NCBI RefSeq assembly: GCF_024713945.1
Contig: NC_134679.1
Coordinates: forward strand, 2,609,001-2,673,000
From: Dermatophagoides farinae
Lineage: Eukaryota > Arthropoda > Arachnida > Sarcoptiformes > Pyroglyphidae
Direction: 5' to 3'
DNA: 64,000 nt
A program made the translations under genes and the position numbers. The notes beneath the pieces are model-generated. The model worked only from the letters and a program-made list of their open reading frames with translations. It was not told where the DNA came from and made no database searches. Below, one piece after another: positions 42,633-53,243 of the stretch. Each line of letters opens with the position of its first letter. Position 1 is the first letter of the stretch.

Positions 42633-42866
42633 ATGAAAACAACAAACGTATCATTGTTCATCGTTTTGATTATCGTTTCGACTTTTGTATCAATAACTTT
42701 GGCTCAATTCGGCAGAGGATTCGGAAATATGGGTGGATTTGGATTCGGTGGCCGCGGTTTTAATCGATTTGGTGGCATGGGTATGGGTATGGGCAGATTT
42801 GGTGGTCCGTTCGGTGGAGGAGGATTCCGAAGAGGTTTTGGCAATAGACTTGGATTCTTTGGCTGA
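42633..42866 (+). CDS. Glycine-rich secreted peptide
   Basis: Single exon, 77 aa plus TGA. ATG at 42633 is chosen over the in-frame GTG at 42621 because eukaryotic initiation requires ATG and the residues after it form a clean signal peptide (residues 1-23, hydrophobic core SLFIVLIIVSTFVSI) with likely cleavage at LA|QF. The mature part of about 54 residues is almost entirely Gly, Phe, Arg, Met and Asn, built from GF/GRGF and GGMGMGMGRFGG motifs, with no Asp, Glu, Lys or Cys. It is strongly basic. This composition occurs in arthropod glycine-rich antimicrobial peptides and in cuticle or secreted structural proteins; the sequence cannot separate these. A TATA box stands at normal distance. Its 3' end converges on the Nudix gene, only 113 bp from stop to stop. 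Confidence 0.8.
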   Translation: MKTTNVSLFIVLIIVSTFVSITLAQFGRGFGNMGGFGFGGRGFNRFGGMGMGMGRFGGPFGGGGFRRGFGNRLGFFG

Positions 42867-42893
42867 AATATCCGATATCTAAATCATGACGAG

Positions 42894-42921
42894 TTTATTT
42901 CAAATATAATAATTCTTTATT
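42894..42921 (-). terminator. Candidate poly(A) signals of the Nudix gene
   Basis: AATAAA on the minus strand at 42899-42894 and 42921-42916, 59-86 nt past the Nudix stop codon. Both lie in the likely 3' UTR of the convergent Gly-rich gene. Confidence 0.5.
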
Positions 42922-42979
42922 GCTTTTGAAAAATTTGTAACAGCTATTTTTGTAATCAATGAGAAAACAAATCCTAAAT

Positions 42980-43975
42980 TTATTGTCCACTTTTTCGTAC
43001 TGAATAAACACGTTCATCACGTTTGAATGGTCCATATTGTGAATGAATGATTTCTGTTTGAATTGTATCGCCTAAACTATCTTTACAGTCATTACAATAT
43101 TCAACAAAAGAATATTGTTTGAGAAATTCTTCAAATACATATCGATTGAATCCACAAAGATGTTGGCGAGCTTCACTCAATGGAAACCATCGACAATCAT
43201 CGATTTCAATTTGGCAGGTTTCTATTTTCGATGATTGTTTAATCGGTGACAATAAGCAGACAAAATAGAAATCAGAACAGCCAAATATTCCAGTGTGATT
43301 ATGTCTGAATGAGATGATCGATTTTAATGTACAATCAATCCCAGTTTCTTCTTTCACTTCCCGAATAGCTGTATTGCCAATATCTTCACCAGGTTCAGAA
43401 TAGCCACCAGGAAATTTCCACATTTTTACTCGAGAATTTTTTTCTTGGATGAGTAAAACTTTTTGTATAACAGGATCATATACCAATCCGCCTACACCGA
43501 CGGTGGTATGAGCAAATTTTGGTATTCGAGTTTCTTCATTTGGGATCCATTTGACAAGCATTACGAAATTTGGTTTAGCATGATGAAATTCAAAGCCATG
43601 CTTTTGATAATCAAAAAAAAAAAAAAAAAAAACAGCAATCAACATTCCATCAACTATTCAAACAAGGAATACATACCTTAATGAGCACAGATATCAAATG
43701 TGAAAGCTGTCCGGGTACAATAAACCAAATACATTTACGGCCATTTTCAATCCAAACTTTTATTTTATCTGTACAATTTTCAATTCTTGTTATTAATGTA
43801 AAATTTTATTATCAAATAACCAAATGATAATATAATTACCGTTAATAATTGTATCGAATGAATCGACAGTTAATTTGGATCGGATTTCATCCGATAAATG
43901 ATGTAAATCGATTTTAATTCCATTATAGATATCTGTTTTGATCGTAATATCTAGAAATTTTTCCTGTTCCATCAT
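42980..43975 (-). CDS. NUDT6: NUDT6-type Nudix hydrolase (3 exons)
   Basis: Minus-strand exons are 43975-43840, 43768-43677 and 43600-42980, with GT-AG introns of 71 and 76 nt. The joins keep the frame (136, 92 and 621 nt; 282 aa plus TAA). The N-terminal part (residues 1 to about 115), including VWIENGRKCIWF and HGFEFHHA, matches the specific N-terminal region of animal NUDT6. The Nudix domain follows at about 125-260. Its box is complete: G(x5)E(x7)REVKEETGI within WKFPGGYSEPGEDIGNTAIR, with the REVxEExG glutamates that bind the divalent metal. Family members hydrolyse nucleoside diphosphates linked to another moiety; the exact substrate cannot be read from sequence. Length is close to, slightly below, the vertebrate protein. 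The start is the first of two adjacent ATGs. Intron 2 carries a T20 tract on the coding strand. The NUDT6 identification rests on recalled family features, not a search. Confidence 0.92.
43003..43008 (+). terminator. Candidate poly(A) signal of the Gly-rich gene, antisense to the Nudix CDS
   Basis: AATAAA on the plus strand, 137 nt past the Gly-rich stop. It falls inside the coding sequence of the opposite-strand Nudix gene, so the two mature transcripts would overlap tail to tail. I see no canonical hexamer nearer to the Gly-rich stop. Confidence 0.4.
43613..43632. repeat. A20 homopolymer in Nudix intron 2
   Basis: Twenty A as given (T20 on the coding strand), about 10 nt before the acceptor AG at 43602-43601. 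It serves as the polypyrimidine tract, and length change here could alter splicing. Confidence 0.9.
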
Positions 43976-46280
43976 AACAATAATAATTGATTAGAATAGA
44001 ATTCTAATTTTTCAATACAAATCCAATCATATGTGTTGTTTATTTATATGTTAAAAATCCAAATTCAACTAGAATTGATCGCCATCTTTTAGTTTCAAAT
44101 GAAAATAACCAGAGATTTTGAATACACATTCAACAAGTGTGTTTGTCTGTCTGTGTGTGTGCTTATTTCCTATTTGGACATGATAAAAAGATGTTTTTTG
44201 CTAAGTTTAAACGAAAATAACAAACAAAATTAAATGATGAATAGAAAGTGTGAAAAATTTCTTAACAGTATGCCGAAAAAAATAGATAAATTTATCATCA
44301 ACACAATCAATTTGAGCTTTGAAATGAAATGGGTTTTTTTCATCATCATCATCATCATCACACTTTTAATGATTGACTGTGTGTTGCACATGCCAAAAAC
44401 ATATGTATGCCATACAACAACAACAAAAAAAAAACGATGCGTACCTTAACGGCTTCTGGCTTTTTTTCACGAATTAATTTGGCAAAAAAAAAATGAAAAA
44501 TAAAATGATGAAAGTTAATAATGAAAAATTTACATTTGAATTTTCATTCTGCTTCACTCCCACTCTTCGAGGTTATTATATGTTTGTTTTCAATGTAAAA
44601 TTTTACTTTTTCCAATTTTGTTTCTTGTTTTTTTTTGCCTTTGATGATTATTTACGCGATTAATAGCTTATATATGATATATGATGATGACGAGCACGAC
44701 CAATCAATTGTTTCATATTGTCTTCATATTCATTTAAAATGTTTTTTTATGGTCGAAAGAAAAATTTGATTCTTGAATTCAATGTTTTTGAATTTTTCAT
44801 TCAAACACACATACACACACACACACAATGAAACATAAATCGAATATATAATGTTTCAATGTATACATTTTTTTTCATATACAGGATGTATTATGAATTT
44901 TAGAAGAATGTTATAAAGAAAATTGAAACGATGTTCAAATCGTGATAATTATATGTTTCATCCATATCCTTCCATAAGCCAGATACTACATCTGTTCTGT
45001 TCCATATAAAGTATGTTCCTTCCTTTTAACGAAATGTTTTTCTTTTTTTGATATTTTGGAATTGTAATCTATTTTTATACATTATGCATGCATACATGCA
45101 TATTTATGCATACATTTAACAGACAACAACCTAATCCTATCCAATTATCGAATGGATGTATAATTTTTAGATGATAATAATAATAATAACCATCATGATC
45201 ATCATCATCATCATCATCATCATCGTCCTTGTTTGGTTGGTTGATTGATCCGATCAATGGTTGTTTAGATTGATCGAATCAATCGATCGATCATCGGTTA
45301 GGATAAAAAAAACCGACATTATAATAACAACTATTTGATCATCCGGTTTGATTTTTATTTTTCCAAACGAGAATAAAATGAAAAATTCTAATCAAACGCA
45401 GGAAAAAAAAAATGTAATCGCTTTCGATTATTAAATCTATAGCTTTTGGTTTTTAAATTCAATCATCCTCATCTCTAATTCCTATCGGGATAGAAGTATT
45501 GCAGATGAGCTTGTCATAACAAAAAAAATGGAATAAATCGATTACCAATGATCAAATTTGATTGTTTTCATTTTAGTATAGAACAATTGTCTATATTTGT
45601 AATTATTAATTGGATACTGATGATGAATGATTTGTTTTGATTGTTGTTGTTGTTTTTTTTTCTTTTGAAATGTTTCAGGTTTTTTTCTTGTTTTTCAATT
45701 TTTTTTATCTTGAATGATTTTCACTTTTGTTGAAAATGTTTATTGGATTGAATGAGAAAAATTCATTTCGATGTCAATTCAAATATTGAAATTGTACATT
45801 TGGAACTAATGGCAATTGACAAATGACAATTGATTATAGCCATGATGATGATGATGATGATGAAAATGTTACAAACAAAATGATAGGCTGTGATAAATGG
45901 ATAATTCATTTTTAATGAAAAAAAATCATTGATATTTAGATTTTACGTACTTGATTTTTTTTCAAAAAAAAAAAAAAATCACCATGGATTAGCTTTCACA
46001 TTTCCATTTGTGAATGCATTGAATTGATTTATTGATATCGATTGATTTTGTCAGAAAATAAAATAAATTCACCTTAATATCATAATGAAAAGTGTTCTTC
46101 ATTCGATTTTTTTTTTTTTTTTGTTGGTCAAAATTCAATATCAACAGTGTGTATTGAAATCGATGAATATTTGAAATTGATGACGATGATTTTGATCAAT
46201 ATCTCAATATATAGCCATTTTTTTTCTTACGTTTCACAATCACCGTAATTTTTGTTACGTTTGGCAAAAGCTTGGCCCTT
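43976..46280. other. AT-rich intergenic DNA upstream of the Nudix gene
   Basis: No gene supported. The 71-codon frame at 44234-44449 owes its hydrophobic core to an (ATC)n tract and is not called. Repeats include (CA)n near 44804-44827 and (ATC)n near 45198-45225. The piece 45236-45300 is dense in GATC, GATT and ATCG motifs with partial self-complementarity. Confidence 0.55.
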
Positions 46281-46292
46281 AAGCGAAATTGA

Positions 46293-46325
46293 TATAAATG
46301 AACATATACATTTGATGATCAGTGT
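46293..46325 (+). promoter_or_regulatory. TATA plus initiator core promoter
   Basis: TATAAATG at 46293-46300 is followed by TCAGTG with its A at 46321, 28 nt from the first T of the TATA box; a second TCAGTG starts at 46330. TCAGT is the arthropod initiator consensus and the spacing is standard. The first ATG downstream (46338) opens a 16-codon frame, and the (GT)n tract after it ends in a GTGAGT donor-like sequence near 46368-46373. The served gene is unclear. It might give a non-coding first exon to the secreted protein starting at 48693, but no acceptor has been fixed. Confidence 0.5.
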
Positions 46326-46640
46326 CTATTCAGTGCCATGCGAATCGCACACCTTTTTCGTGTGTGTGTGTGTGAGTTTTTAGAGTAAAAATGATAAAGA
46401 TAAGCTCAAATCAAGATAGAAAAAAAATCGTAAATTGACCTAATCTATTGATTGATCTATTAATATATGATATGTTTATTAATCTATCATGTGTTGAACT
46501 TTATCTTCTAACTAACAGCAAAAATGAATAAATGAATTTTTTTTTTAAAGGTCGACCTTTTTACATTTTCGATTAACTTGTTGCTTGTTGAGAATCAATC
46601 GATCTGGATGTGTTTGAATGACAAAATGATTATAGGAGAC

Positions 46641-46844
46641 CTATAACCTATTGACTTGAATCAATAAAGTGTTAGATTCATTTTTTTTTCTTCTGACATC
46701 ATAATGAAAATGTTTTAATATAAGTGTTGTCGACAAAATGACAAAAAAAAATCCGATGAGTAATTTAGTTGAAAAAAAAATTCCAGAAGAAACAATTGAA
46801 ATCACGATAAAAGTTTTAATTTTATCACGTTCTTTCTTAGACAT
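46641..46844 (-). CDS. Possible small two-helix membrane protein (uncertain)
   Basis: 67-codon ATG frame on the minus strand. It starts MSKKERDKIK, has two closely spaced hydrophobic stretches (about 11-23 and 26-43), then a charged tail (YDVRRKKNES). Unlike most open frames here, it is free of microsatellite-encoded runs and has a plausible start context (CAAAATGTC). I do not recognise a family. Chance ORFs of this size are expected in AT-rich DNA and no promoter is visible on this strand, so this stays a candidate. Confidence 0.25.
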   Translation of the reverse strand: MSKKERDKIKTFIVISIVSSGIFFSTKLLIGFFFVILSTTLILKHFHYDVRRKKNESNTLLIQVNRL

Positions 46845-46964
46845 TTTGATTTTTTTGATGATGATCTTTTCTTGATTGTGAAAAGAGTTTATCATGATCA
46901 TCACCATCACTGTTAGATGGTTATTTTGAATAAATTGCAAACAAATTGAATTAATATTCAATGA

Positions 46965-48692
46965 ACATTTTGACTGTAGAATTTGGCCATTATCATCATT
47001 ATTACCATTTATTTCTATTATTTACAATGATGTGAACATATTTTTTTTCTCATTTGAAAATTTACATCAACCGTTCACATGTAAATACGATTACTGTGAA
47101 AACAAAACAAAACAAAAAAACTTTCAATCATTGTCTTATTCAATTGAAAAATCATGACAAACGATGTGATTTAGGCTTAAATCATCATCGTCATCATCAT
47201 AATTCATTGTATTTATCCATCATCACAACCACCACCACCACCAATGGCGATGTTTAGGTTACTTAAAAAATGTCTACCATTGATGAACATGAAGAGAGAA
47301 TATATGAAGAAAGTAAAGATAATAAAAACAAAAATCAGAAAAAAAACAGAAGCAATTCAACCGATATTAGCTGACCAACTTTCGATATATAAGTCCATAA
47401 TAAATTGTACTAAAGAAGGAAAAGTCATCAACATTGGTTAATTTGTCCAAAAACAAAAAAAAAAAAATATCTGGCTGGTTGAATGGCTTGCTGTTGCCAA
47501 CAACATGTTCAAATTTTTTTTTTATATTTACCAGAAGTTGGTCAACATTCCATTATTTTCATTCCTGTCCTGTCGTTGTTCAATCTAATATTTAGCCTTT
47601 CTCTTTCCAGATTTTGTTGTTGTTGTTGTTGTTGTTGTTTAGGGTTTAGCCTCCTTCTGTTTAAGTTTTTAATTCACATACATGCACACATACAAACACA
47701 TAAAAAAACCACTTCTTGGTAGATTTTTAATTCATAATTGTCTGTATTTAGTTATATAAGTTTATTTATTATTTCTATTAATAAAATATACATAGGAAAA
47801 CAAATACCATTACATTGAATCTGAATCCATCTGATGATGATGATGATATTTAACCTTATGGTGGTCAAACAAAAAAAAAAATCGAATGATCGATAAGATC
47901 GACTAGCTAACTGACCGATTCGTCTAAAATCTATCGAAAGTGATTGTAATAATCATATGGCCAAAAAAGAGAACATGCACATCAAGAAAAAGAGAAATAA
48001 AGAGAAAGAAATTCAAAGGTGGCCGCCACCACCAATAATCATTCATAGATTCGAAAATAGAAATCATACTATTATTATGAGGATGAGAAAAAAAAACGAA
48101 ACAGAAAAAAAATTTTCATGTTGTTTTTATTATCCTTAGTAAATGAATGAATGAATGGATGAGAATTATAATGTTTTTAAATCGATATAAACAGAAAAAA
48201 TTTTTTTGCTGTTGTTGTTGTTGTTGTTGATGATGATAATAATAAGGGTCAAACATTCTGCAAACATCTAGCATTCAATATAGCAAATTTTTACAACGAA
48301 AAACACACATGTTTTGATTTAGTTATATTACAATTGATGATGTGATGTTATAAGATTCAAATTGATTTAAATTGAACATTATCATATATACTGTTGTTTC
48401 ATCTTTAGTCACATTTTGTGTGTTTGTGTGTGTGTGTGAATTTAATTAAGAAATGGAAATCGATCGTTGTTGTGAAGAAGAAAAAGTGAAAAAAAATTTC
48501 ATTTCAATGTTGTTATAAAAAATTTTGATGAGAACAAAAAAAAATTCATGATTCATGTCACCTGCTGCTGTCTCGAACTGTCTATGTATGTGATTTGTTT
48601 TTTTTTTTTTTTGACGTGAAAATTCTATCAATCAATCGATATAATTGATTATTGATAAATTACAATCAACATACAATTGCAAAAAAAAATTC
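46965..48692. other. Intergenic DNA before the Ser/Gln-rich secreted protein gene
   Basis: No confident gene. A 65-codon ATG frame at 47244-47441 (MAMFRLLKKC start, Lys-rich) is not repeat-driven apart from the (ACC)n just before its ATG, but it has no recognisable feature. The frame at 47483-47722 is opened by a (TTG)n tract. Other repeats are (GAT)n near 47830, (TTG)n near 48209-48228 and (GT)n near 48418-48437. Confidence 0.5.
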
Positions 48693-50644
48693 ATGATGAA
48701 ATTATCAAGTTTATCATTGTTTATCAATAGTAGAACTATGCCATTCATTTTATTGTTTTATATACAAATAATTTTTCAATTATTTTTCATACAAACAATG
48801 ATAATTATTCCAACTGTTCATGCACGTATGGGATTAATGAATAAACTTCGCATATTGGCATTGTTATCGTTAGTGAAAAAAATTGATGTTGTTCCATTTC
48901 CATTTCCAATACCGATACCGTGAGTAAATTTTTTAGAAAAAAAAATTTTCCAAAAATTTTAAAATTTTTTTAATCTTAAAGGATTCATATTGATGGAAAA
49001 GAGGAAATTGTCTTCATGAATTCAATGCCATCAAATGGCCATTTATCACAGCCATCATATTCAACTTCATCATTATCATCATCATCATCATCAGGGTATG
49101 GCTATAGTGCAAGTGAATTATCACCCGTTTCAATATCGCCAAACAATGGAAATCATTTACGATATGGTGATCGTATTTCAACAAATAATAGACCAGCACT
49201 TGGCAATCATCCTGGACAAACAACAACATATCGAATGCGTAAAGAATTTCGTCATCGACAACCACCACAATGGTATAGGGAGATAAATAAAAATCAAAAC
49301 AAACAAACGACCGATGCAAAATCTTTAGATCAATCATCATCAACAACAATTGTTCAAGATCCAAATGCTGATAATGTCAATTTAAAAGATATTAAAATTA
49401 TTTTTATACCGATCAAAAATCTACAACAACAAATGAATCAACAACAAAATGGCAATCCAAATACAGAAACGATGATTATAGAATCCGATATGAAACAATT
49501 AACCGATGAGATTAAAGAACAATTGAAATCGAATAATAATCAACCAAAAACAATAATTGATAAACCAAATACTGATAATCGGACAACAATGGATCCATCA
49601 ACAACAGTGACAACAATGCCACCAACTACATCTACTGTTTCGGTGAATAAAACCGAAACAGAAGCTCCCATCATTACGGATAAACAAATTGTAAGCTCAC
49701 CTAAATCAATTGATGCCGAAGAGATTATGATTGATGATCATGATGATGACTATGAACGTCGACAGCTGCCACCATCATCGTCGTCGTCATCGAAAAATGT
49801 TGTAGAAAATCAATATACCGTTGATGCTCCATCTATTGATAAAACTTCAAAACCGGAAACTTTTACTAAATTTGTTAGAATGAATCAACCAACGACACCA
49901 ACTATTTATCAACTTCCACCTCCACCTCCTACTACAGAAACACCCACCTATCAGGCATCATCGGCACCATTCCCAATTCCATCATTAGAATCTGAATGGT
50001 TGAAACAAAATTCTTATGTTCCACGTGCTCGTTATTATAAAGCTCCTGAATTAAAAATTCTACATCATCTGAAATCTAATCAAGACGAACAACATCATCA
50101 ATATTTACCCCCATCATCGCATTCTTCATCCTTACCTCAACCACCATCAATAACAAATCAATGGTCTTCATCTGGACCACAAACTGATCCATCACATCCA
50201 ATACAATTTCTTTATTCAGTATCACATGCCAACAATGTTCCAGTACCATCATTCCCAACGATATCTCCATCATCACCATCATCATCATCATCAGCATCAT
50301 TAAATTATAATTCATTAACATTACAAAGGCCACACATACAACCATTACAGATACAATCATCTATGGCAAGATTTCATAGATATCCAATTGTAGATAATTT
50401 TGGCCTCGAAGCATTTCATCGTCATCGTCATCAACAACAACAACAACAACAATATCGACGTCGGCCATTAATGATGTCGCAACGACATCCACTTATCATT
50501 AAAAATAATGCTATTGATGATATACAGCAATGGCCAATAACATCCACTTGGACACAACGAATGCAACCATCATCATCATCATCATCAACATCTTCATCTT
50601 CATCTTCATTATTATCTCGTTTTAGTAAACGATTATGGGGATAG
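48693..50644 (+). CDS. Secreted Ser/Gln/Pro-rich low-complexity protein (2 exons)
   Basis: Exons 48693-48919 and 48982-50644, joined across a 62-nt intron (GTGAGT donor, TCTTAAAG acceptor). The phase fits (227 nt, then 1663 nt; 629 aa plus TAG). The N-terminus is hydrophobic; residues 16-40 (MPFILLFYIQIIFQLFFIQT) form a signal peptide with likely cleavage after VHA near 44. Translation may start at Met1, Met2 or Met16 (48738). The exon junction lies inside a Pro/hydrophobic alternation (PFPFPIPIPIHIDG). The rest is disordered: Ser runs, Gln runs, PPPPP, many Thr/Asn, a 250-260 acidic patch (DDHDDDYE), and a C-terminus ending FSKRLWG. Short ordered islands such as LKDIKIIFIPIKNL remain. No domain is recognised. 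A cuticular, silk-like or mucin-like secreted product is plausible inference only. It faces the Gly-rich minus-strand gene, 1.1 kb away stop to stop. Confidence 0.8.
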
Positions 50645-51736
50645 AAAAAAACAAGGTGGACAAGATTGATCACAAATAATTTTTTTTAAAAAATTTTATT
50701 TTCAAGTTTTAATATCTCATCCATATATATAGTCATCATAATATCATCATCAATTTGGTTTTAATCAGAATAATTGTTTGAATTTTTTTTCCATTATCGA
50801 ATTGTCTTCAATTATTGTGTGTTTGTGTGTGTCATTGAAACTTGTTTGTTTGGAATTTTTTTTTCAACAATCTAAATGTATAAATTTAAATCTACATATT
50901 CTGTATCCATTTTTTTCGAATCAAAATTGTCCAAAGAAAACTTTTGTAATTTTACCGAATTTTTGTTTTGATTTTTTTTTCATTTGTCTCATTAAAATTG
51001 TTATTTCAATATAAATAAATTCATTGATGATGCCATAATGATTTTTTTTTTTTTTTTGGTGGTAATTTCGTTTAACGCCAAATATTTACCTACATTGCTT
51101 TTTACCTTCAAAAACAGTGTTTTGATTCTCAAATCGATGTTGATAATGAATTCGAATCTTTTGACGGTTTAAATCCACGTCAAGAGATGGCAGCACAGTT
51201 CAAATAATTTTCAAAATTTAAATTTTTTTCTCAATTTTTTTGTTAATGCAAAAAAAAGAAAGGAGGATTATGCAAATTTTTTTTTTTGCTTCACGCGTAG
51301 AACGAATGAGGAAACAAATATGGAAAAAATTTATTAACATTTTTTTTTTGTTTTGTTTGAAATTAATATCGGCACATCCAAAATCAACAACAGGTACAAC
51401 ATCAAGAATTATTATTTAAAATTGACATAGAATGTTTAATATAATAATAATAATAATAATTAAAATAAAATAATAAAAAAAGTGTTTGTGTATGTGTGTG
51501 TGTCGGTGTTTGTACGGGAATTTGTACGTATGATGAATAATAGTGAAAAAAAAATAATGAACAAGCAAAAACATATGAGAAAAAATAATAATAATAATTA
51601 TAAAAAAAAATCGAGCAGCAGAATAGAAAAAAAATCGCTGTTGGCAAAATCTGAATTCTATAGAATCCACTTCAAAAAAAAATTGACAATTGTTCACAAA
51701 AAAAAAATCAATTCCACTATGATGATCATCATTCGT
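50645..51736. other. Convergent intergenic region with poly(A) signals
   Basis: About 1.1 kb between two facing stop codons. AATAAA on the plus strand at 51014-51019 may end the 48693-50644 transcript. AATAAA on the minus strand (TTTATT at 51330-51335) may end the 51737-52304 transcript. The rest is homopolymer-rich and (TAA)n-bearing; no gene is seen. Confidence 0.5.
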
Positions 51737-52304
51737 TCAATAGTTTTGTAGTTTTTCATGTTTAATCGAATCGGCAATCATTGTCAAATATGAATCATTA
51801 TATTCATCATTGGCTCCACTTGGTATAACATGAACATTTGTCAATCGATCATTACCGCCATATCCATCACCACCTGATTCTTTAATCTGTTTCAATAAAC
51901 TACGACCATATCCTCTCCATTTTTTACTCGTATGTTTACCCATTGGACCAAATGAATCACCTTTCATAAAGCCACCGCCCATCATGATATTTGGATATTT
52001 GAGACTGTTCTTAAATAATTGTTGATATGAAGGCATTTTATATTTTGGCATCGAATGACCACCACCACCACCACCTCCTTTCATGTAACCACCACCACCA
52101 CCTCCTTTCATGTAACCACCACCACCGCCTCCTTTCATATAACCACCACCACCTTTACCATAAAGTTTTCTAACTTGTTGCCGATAAAAACTTAATGGCG
52201 TACCATCATCGAATGCTTCAACTACATGACTACCGCTCATCATATATCCACTTCCGCCACCACCATAACAGCATTTACTATTACCACCACCACCACCGGG
52301 AGAT
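51737..52304 (-). CDS. Glycine-rich protein, terminal exon (5' end unresolved)
   Basis: Terminal exon on the minus strand, 188 codons plus TAG, entered through an excellent acceptor (branch-like CCTAATCC, then a long T-rich tract ending TATTTAG). The frame needs two nucleotides from the upstream exon. The protein begins SPGGGGGNSKCCYGGGG, then has a Tyr/Gly region, then an imperfect triplicate of YMKGGGGGG (DNA period 27 bp, about 52076-52160), and then a non-repetitive C-terminal third (KMPSYQQLFKNSLKYPN; GRSLLKQIKES; YLTMIADSIKHEKLQNY). Glycine-Tyr/Lys repeats of this kind are seen in arthropod cuticle, silk and other secreted structural proteins; no specific family is assigned. No ATG begins the exon, so the N-terminus and probable signal peptide lie upstream; a candidate exon is at 52601-52704. 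Confidence 0.75.
52076..52160 (-). repeat. 27-bp coding minisatellite (YMKGGGGGG)
   Basis: Three tandem copies, differing only in single bases (for example CATGTAACC against CATATAACC and CACCTCC against CGCCTCC). All keep the reading frame of the glycine-rich gene. Confidence 0.85.
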
Positions 52305-52600
52305 CTAAATAATAAAACAAATGAAAAAAAAAATGATGGATTAGGCAAAAATTATTTGATAATTCATGTGTGAATAAAGAACAAACAAACAAACAAACAA
52401 AAAAAATTCACCAATAAAATCAAATGAAAAGTTTATTTTACAACCGCTTCATAAACTTTGAAAATTTCTAATAATAATAGTAGTGGATGCTTGGAAAAAA
52501 ATCAAATTTTTCCAAGTCCGGTAGTTGTTTTTTTTTTTTTGTTCTCTGATCATTTAACAAGCCAATCTGATGCTGTCAATTTAAATTTGAAAATATTTAC

Positions 52601-52704
52601 TGCTTGCAAAAAATCGTGATATTACTGGAACAATGAATGATACGTGGTCGAAAATGTTGTTGAATTAATTCTACAACACTTTTGATTTCTTGTTTTTTTT
52701 CTGC
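52601..52704 (-). CDS. Candidate upstream exon of the Gly-rich gene
   Basis: 104-nt minus-strand segment between an ATTTAG acceptor (in-frame TAG just outside) and a GTAAAT donor. It reads AEKKQEIKSVVELIQQHFRP, then RIIHCSSNITIFCK. It ends in phase 2, as the exon at 52304 requires, giving Gln at the junction with SPGG. Its codon mix looks protein-like. Against it: the acceptor has a poor pyrimidine tract, and open segments of this length are common. A signal-peptide exon would still be needed further upstream. Confidence 0.3.
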
Positions 52705-53015
52705 CTAAATTTATTTTTCTCCATTTTCACCTTCATTACTATATATCATTTTTTTTAAATAGCTATCCATTTGGTCAAATGTCGTGTATGGAAAAAGAGA
52801 TGAAAAAAAACAACAGAACAGGCAATTTTTTTTTGTTTCATTATTTTGGCATGATACACTCATAGATACAATAAGTACAACACAGGCTATTATTTTTTTT
52901 TTTTGTTTGACGATGTTGAAACAAAACCAGAATACAAAAACCAGATGATGATGATAATAATTTTTGGACAAAATAAAAAAAATCACGTAAAGATTTGAGG
53001 TAAAAGTGAAAAAAA

Positions 53016-53243
53016 ATGAAAACCTGGATCATGTTGATGATTAACATCATTACAATTCAGTTTTTTTTTATTTTTTTTTTTGCTTTTTATAGCAATGATA
53101 CGTTCATGGAAAAATTGATCAAAATAATTATGATGATGAAAGATGATCAATTTCGTCCATTTTTTCAGCGTGGGAAACATAAAACTTTTATGTTACAAAA
53201 AAAAAATGGAAACCAAAAAATTTTTATGAAATATCAATTATAA
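53016..53243 (+). CDS. Possible small secreted peptide (uncertain)
   Basis: 75-codon ATG frame. MKTWIMLMINIITIQ and a Phe-rich stretch resemble a signal peptide, followed by a Lys/Phe/Met-rich basic remainder (FRPFFQRGKHK). The Phe run comes from T homopolymers, so the hydrophobic part may be accidental. There is no TATA box at the right place and no family resemblance. Confidence 0.15.
   Translation: MKTWIMLMINIITIQFFFIFFFAFYSNDTFMEKLIKIIMMMKDDQFRPFFQRGKHKTFMLQKKNGNQKIFMKYQL

Noticed and set aside
44234-44449. 71-codon ATG frame with a transmembrane-like core
   Set aside because: The hydrophobic core is an (ATC)n microsatellite and the end is an ACA/AAA run.
49014-49364. 116-codon minus-strand frame
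   Set aside because: Antisense shadow of the secreted protein exon; its Met and Val runs are the complement of the Ser/His repeats.
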